This document shows, one piece after another, positions 5,717 through 8,137 of a DNA stretch of 8,137 bases. Position 1 is the first letter of the stretch. The number at the start of each line of letters is the position of its first letter. Where the stretch lies: contig JAKFXJ010000405.1 of NCBI GenBank assembly GCA_021731425.1, forward strand, positions 1-8,137, written 5' to 3'. The notes beneath the pieces were generated by a model, which did not search any database, was not told where the DNA came from, and was given only the letters and a program-made list of their open reading frames with translations. The translations under genes and the position numbers were made by a program. The stretch is from Limnohabitans sp. GTDB lineage: Bacteria > Pseudomonadota > Gammaproteobacteria > Burkholderiales > Burkholderiaceae_C.

Positions 5717-5735
5717 GAAATTGCTGATAAATTTC
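5717..5735 (+). repeat. Inverted repeat in the leader of the small orphan gene
   Basis: GAAATT (5717-5722) and AATTTC (5730-5735) are perfect inverted arms around 7 nt (GCTGATA). It falls just after the predicted transcription start. The stem would be weak as RNA, so a DNA-binding site is at least as likely. Confidence 0.35.
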
Positions 5736-5760
5736 ATTCATGCCATCCAGCATCCACTCA

Positions 5761-5766
5761 CAGGAG
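5761..5766 (+). promoter_or_regulatory. Ribosome binding site deciding the start at 5776
   Basis: CAGGAG lies 9 nt before the ATG at 5776, the best Shine-Dalgarno match of any gene start here apart from fbp. An earlier in-frame ATG at 5740 has no such site, and the ATG at 5768 is too close and in another frame. Confidence 0.7.
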
Positions 5767-5775
5767 CATGAAACC

Positions 5776-6024
5776 ATGACCACAGCAGCCCGTTTGATAC
5801 CTCTGAACACCCGTCACATCAGCGCCCCCGTGCACCAGGACCACTTCACCTTGGCCATGCACCAGGAAGCAGAAAATGCCTTGGCCATGGCGCTGCATTA
5901 TTTGCGCTCAAGCGGCAGCAACGTGCCGGGTGCCACACGCAAAGCTGTGCAGGCCTTGGGTGCCTTGAATCGGCTCGAAATGTTGTCGGTGGGTTCGGGT
6001 GCACGAACCACTGGACGCGCGTAA
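5776..6024 (+). CDS. Small protein of unknown function (82 residues)
   Basis: I do not recognise this protein. It begins MTTAARLIPLNTRHISAPVH and ends in a Gly/Arg-rich tail (GSGARTTGRA). Two probable helices lie at about 26-45 (MHQEAENALAMALHYLRSSG, 28-47) and 53-71, joined by a short Gly/Ser/Pro turn; five His residues fall at 14, 20, 23, 29 and 41. There is no signal peptide or membrane segment and no metal or catalytic motif I can name. Support for coding: a good ribosome binding site at 9 nt, G/C-rich third codon positions that begin at the ATG after an AT-rich leader, and a complete frame ending 11 bp before the converging fbp stop. An upstream in-frame ATG at 5740 would add 12 residues in AT-rich, operator-bearing DNA and is less likely. 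It may be a small regulatory or stress-related protein, but that is a guess. Confidence 0.72.
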   Translation: MTTAARLIPLNTRHISAPVHQDHFTLAMHQEAENALAMALHYLRSSGSNVPGATRKAVQALGALNRLEMLSVGSGARTTGRA

Positions 6025-6047
6025 AAAGCCCGCCTTCAAGCTTGGGC
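6023..6047 (-). terminator. Rho-independent terminator of fbp
   Basis: Read on the minus strand: GCCC, AA bulge, GC, loop TTGAAG, GC, GGGC, then TTTTTA. The 6-bp GC stem with a two-base bulge followed at once by five Ts is a typical intrinsic terminator. Its loop contains the fbp stop codon (6036-6038), and its T-run overlaps the stop codon of the converging small gene. Confidence 0.6.
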
Positions 6048-7043
6048 GTGGTATTGGGTCACGCGCTCGACTTCGTTTTTGGAGCCGAGCACCACGCTCA
6101 CCCGCTCGTGCAGCTGGCTCGGCTGCATGTCCAAAATGCGCACTTTGCCATTGGTGGCCGCGCCCCCGGCTTGCTCGATCAACCAGCTCATGGGGTTGGC
6201 TTCGTACAGCAGGCGCAGTTTGCCGGCCTTGTGGGGCTCGCGCTTGTCCCAGGGGTACATGAACACACCGCCGCGCGTCAGGATGCGGTGCACATCGGCC
6301 ACCATGGAGGCGATCCAGCGCATGTTGAAGTCCTTGCCGCGTGGGCCTTCCTTGCCCTGCAGGCATTCGTCGATGTAGCGGCGCACGGGCTCGTCCCAGT
6401 GGCGCATATTGCTCATGTTGATCGCGAATTCTTTGGTGTCGGCCGGCACCTGCACGTTTTCTTGGGTCAGCACAAATGAGCCCTGCTCGCGGTCGAGTGT
6501 TAACATGGCCACGCCATCGCCCACGGTGAGCACCAGCGTGGTTTGGGGGCCGTACACGCAATAACCGGCAGCCACCTGGTTTTTGCCGGGCTGCAAAAAG
6601 TCTTGCTCGGTCACACCTTGGCTGTCGTCCGCTTTTTTCAACACGCTGAAGATGGTGCCGATGCTGACGTTGACGTCGATGTTCGATGAACCGTCCAGTG
6701 GGTCAAACATGAGCAGGTATTCGCCTTGCGGATAGCGGTTGGGAACCAGGTAAATGCTGTCCATCTCCTCGCTGGCCATGGCCGCCAAGTGGCCGCCCCA
6801 TTCGTTGGCTTCGAGCAGCACCTCGTTGGCGATGATGTCGAGTTTTTTCTGGACTTCGCCCTGTACGTTTTCGCTCTCGGCGCTGCCCAGCACACCCCCC
6901 AAAGCGCCTTTGTTCACGGCGTGGCTGATGCTTTTGCAGGCGCGGGCCACCACTTCGAGCAACAGGCGCAAATCGGCCGGGATGTGGCCTTTGTCGCGTT
7001 GCTGCTCTACCAGGTATCGAGAGAGGGAGATTTTGCTGCTCAT
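6036..7043 (-). CDS. fbp: Class 1 fructose-1,6-bisphosphatase
   Basis: The 335-residue protein is a class 1 FBPase, close to the usual 330-340 residues. It hydrolyses fructose 1,6-bisphosphate to fructose 6-phosphate in gluconeogenesis (and in the Calvin cycle where present). Numbered from the ATG at 7043, the metal-binding core is visible: SEE at 91-93 (acidic loop), DPLDGSSN at 114-121 with Asp114 and Asp117, and the family signature [13 protein letters not shown] at 274-286 with Glu281; the substrate region around [14 protein letters not shown] (240-253) is also intact. The start at 7043 ([11 protein letters not shown]) is chosen because AAGGA lies 6 nt upstream; the ATG at 7049, two codons earlier, would put that site only 1 nt away. 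It follows pepN in the same direction after 42 bp with no terminator between, so cotranscription is likely. No Calvin-cycle gene is beside it, so the gluconeogenic role is favoured. Confidence 0.97.
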   Translation of the reverse strand: MSSKISLSRYLVEQQRDKGHIPADLRLLLEVVARACKSISHAVNKGALGGVLGSAESENVQGEVQKKLDIIANEVLLEANEWGGHLAAMASEEMDSIYLVPNRYPQGEYLLMFDPLDGSSNIDVNVSIGTIFSVLKKADDSQGVTEQDFLQPGKNQVAAGYCVYGPQTTLVLTVGDGVAMLTLDREQGSFVLTQENVQVPADTKEFAINMSNMRHWDEPVRRYIDECLQGKEGPRGKDFNMRWIASMVADVHRILTRGGVFMYPWDKREPHKAGKLRLLYEANPMSWLIEQAGGAATNGKVRILDMQPSQLHERVSVVLGSKNEVERVTQYHAQA

Positions 7044-7048
7044 GTTCA

Positions 7049-7055
7049 TTCCTTG
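7049..7055 (-). promoter_or_regulatory. Ribosome binding site of fbp
   Basis: The minus strand reads CAAGGAA here, placing AGGA about 6 nt before the ATG at 7043. It overlaps the alternative ATG at 7049 and therefore favours the shorter start. Confidence 0.6.
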
Positions 7056-7085
7056 GGTTCGGGCATCGACGTTGGGTGCGGCAGA

Positions 7086-8137
7086 TTAGGCCGCACTCAG
7101 CGCACGGCTGACGACTTCGCGCACGTCGTTCGACAAGTCTGCTTTGGCCGCCACACGCTCAATGGCCACAAGGGCCGCGCTGCGGTAAGGCTCGGCCAGT
7201 CGGCTCCAGCGGTCCATGGCGCGGGCCAAGCGGGCGGCCACTTGTGGGTTGATCGCGTCCAATGCCAGCACCTGCTCGCTCCAGTACACATAGCCTGCCG
7301 CGTCGGCGCGGTGGAAACCTGCCGGGTTGGCGCTGCAGTAGCTGAAGATCAGGCTGCGGGCCCGGTTGGGGTTGCGCAGGTTGAAGTCGGTGTGCTGCAT
7401 GAGCTGGCGCACACGCGGCAACACATCGCCTGCACGGTCGGGCGCACCCGCTTGCAGGGCGAACCATTTGTCGATCACCAGCGCTTCGTGCTGGAACATT
7501 TTGTGGAACAAGGCCAAAGCGTCTTGCGCCAGGGCATGGCCACTGACGACCAGGGCCGACAAGGCGTTGAAGCGGTCGGTCATGTTGCCCGCGTCTTTGA
7601 ACTGCTGGAAAACACGGCCGGGCGTGACCGCGTCACCGCTGTGCACAGCTGCCACACACAGCATGGTCATGGACAGTCCCGCCAGGGCCCTGCGACCGCT
7701 CGACTTGGTGTCGGGTGTGTAGGCGCCGTTGTGCTTGTGGGCATCCCAGGCCCATTGCCAGTCGGCTTGCAAGGCGGTGGCCAGTGTCAGGCGCATGCTC
7801 TCGCGCAGCGCATGCACGCGCTGCGGGTCCACCACGTCGAGCTGGTCGGCGATGTAGTTCTCCGACGGCAGCGTCAGCGCCAGGTCTTTGAACGCCGCGT
7901 CCAGTTCGGGGTGGCGCAGCACATTGCGCAAGGCCCCAATCAAGGCATCGGACAGCACGGGCTGGCCCGTCAGGTCCTTGTTTTGCTGGATGGCGTCGGT
8001 GGCGCTTTGCAGCATCAGGCGCTGGCCAGCTTCCCACTGGTTGAAAGGATCGCTGTCGTGGGCCAGCAAGATCAGCAGGTCGGCTGCGGACAAACCGTCC
8101 TCCAGCACCACGGGGGCGCTGAAACCGCGCAGCAAAG
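7086..8137 (-). CDS. pepN: Aminopeptidase N (M1 family), C-terminal part
   Basis: About 350 C-terminal residues are present; the gene enters from the right edge. The segment starting LLRGFSAPV, then the run NLRNPNRARSLIFSYCSANP (252-271 of the visible part) and GYVYWSEQVLALDAINPQVA (281-300), match the closing helical superdomain of gammaproteobacterial-type PepN, as does the terminal helix ending SRALSAA. Full-length PepN is about 870-900 residues, so the catalytic GAMEN and HExxH-x18-E motifs lie outside the window. The enzyme is a cytosolic zinc exopeptidase that removes N-terminal residues in late stages of protein turnover. The C-terminal domain forms the cap that limits access to the active site. 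There is no frameshift in the visible part. The gene ends 42 bp before the fbp start on the same strand, which suggests a pepN-fbp transcript; no terminator is seen in the gap. Confidence 0.95.
   Translation of the reverse strand, partial: LLRGFSAPVVLEDGLSAADLLILLAHDSDPFNQWEAGQRLMLQSATDAIQQNKDLTGQPVLSDALIGALRNVLRHPELDAAFKDLALTLPSENYIADQLDVVDPQRVHALRESMRLTLATALQADWQWAWDAHKHNGAYTPDTKSSGRRALAGLSMTMLCVAAVHSGDAVTPGRVFQQFKDAGNMTDRFNALSALVVSGHALAQDALALFHKMFQHEALVIDKWFALQAGAPDRAGDVLPRVRQLMQHTDFNLRNPNRARSLIFSYCSANPAGFHRADAAGYVYWSEQVLALDAINPQVAARLARAMDRWSRLAEPYRSAALVAIERVAAKADLSNDVREVVSRALSAA

Noticed and set aside
5908..6561. Minus-strand 217-codon open frame overlapping fbp and the small orphan gene.
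   Set aside because: Arg/Ala/His-rich shadow in a frame shifted from fbp, which has full motif support.
7633..8037. Minus-strand 134-codon frame inside pepN.
   Set aside because: Same-strand shifted frame of the well-supported aminopeptidase N; Arg/Ala-rich with no independent start.

Overview
The window looks like ordinary chromosomal DNA from a betaproteobacterium of the order Burkholderiales, most likely family Comamonadaceae (Limnohabitans, Rhodoferax or Polaromonas type). This rests on the GC-rich, G/C-ending codon use, the wording of the proteins, and the gene order (orn, M48 peptidase, pterin dehydratase, rsgA, CobD/CbiB-like protein, CoA pyrophosphatase; pepN-fbp). The placement is from recognition, not from a search. 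I see no insertion sequence, prophage, CRISPR array, tRNA or rRNA.

Layout: (1) 1-177, minus: 5' end of oligoribonuclease orn, cut by the window edge. (2) 273-2851, plus: a tight three-gene run of M48 membrane-associated zinc peptidase, pterin-4a-carbinolamine dehydratase (4-base ATGA overlap) and the ribosome assembly GTPase rsgA (6-base gap). (3) 2866-4573, minus: a two-gene run of Nudix CoA pyrophosphatase followed by a CobD/CbiB-family membrane protein, convergent with rsgA. (4) 4712-5608, plus: a NYN/PIN-like protein of unknown role, divergent from the Nudix gene and ending at a strong 12-bp hairpin. (5) 5653-5775: an AT-rich regulatory stretch with two inverted repeats, leading into a small orphan gene at 5776-6024 with a good ribosome binding site. 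(6) 6036-8137, minus: class 1 fructose-1,6-bisphosphatase fbp, preceded in the same orientation by the 3' part of aminopeptidase N pepN, cut by the window edge.

Functionally this is mostly housekeeping: RNA turnover (orn), 30S ribosome maturation (rsgA), membrane proteolysis (M48), pterin recycling, CoA/nucleotide sanitation (Nudix), peptide breakdown (pepN) and gluconeogenesis (fbp). The less understood items are the NYN-like protein, which lacks the usual Asn of its first acidic motif, the CobD/CbiB-like protein with no cobalamin gene beside it, and the 82-residue orphan with its operator-like TTGCAA pair. I did not find a clear new multi-gene system. The unusual signals are regulatory or small-scale: matched -10-like boxes placed for leaderless transcripts at the orn/M48 divergence, a 12-bp tandem duplication in rsgA, and a terminator folded over the stop codon of fbp.
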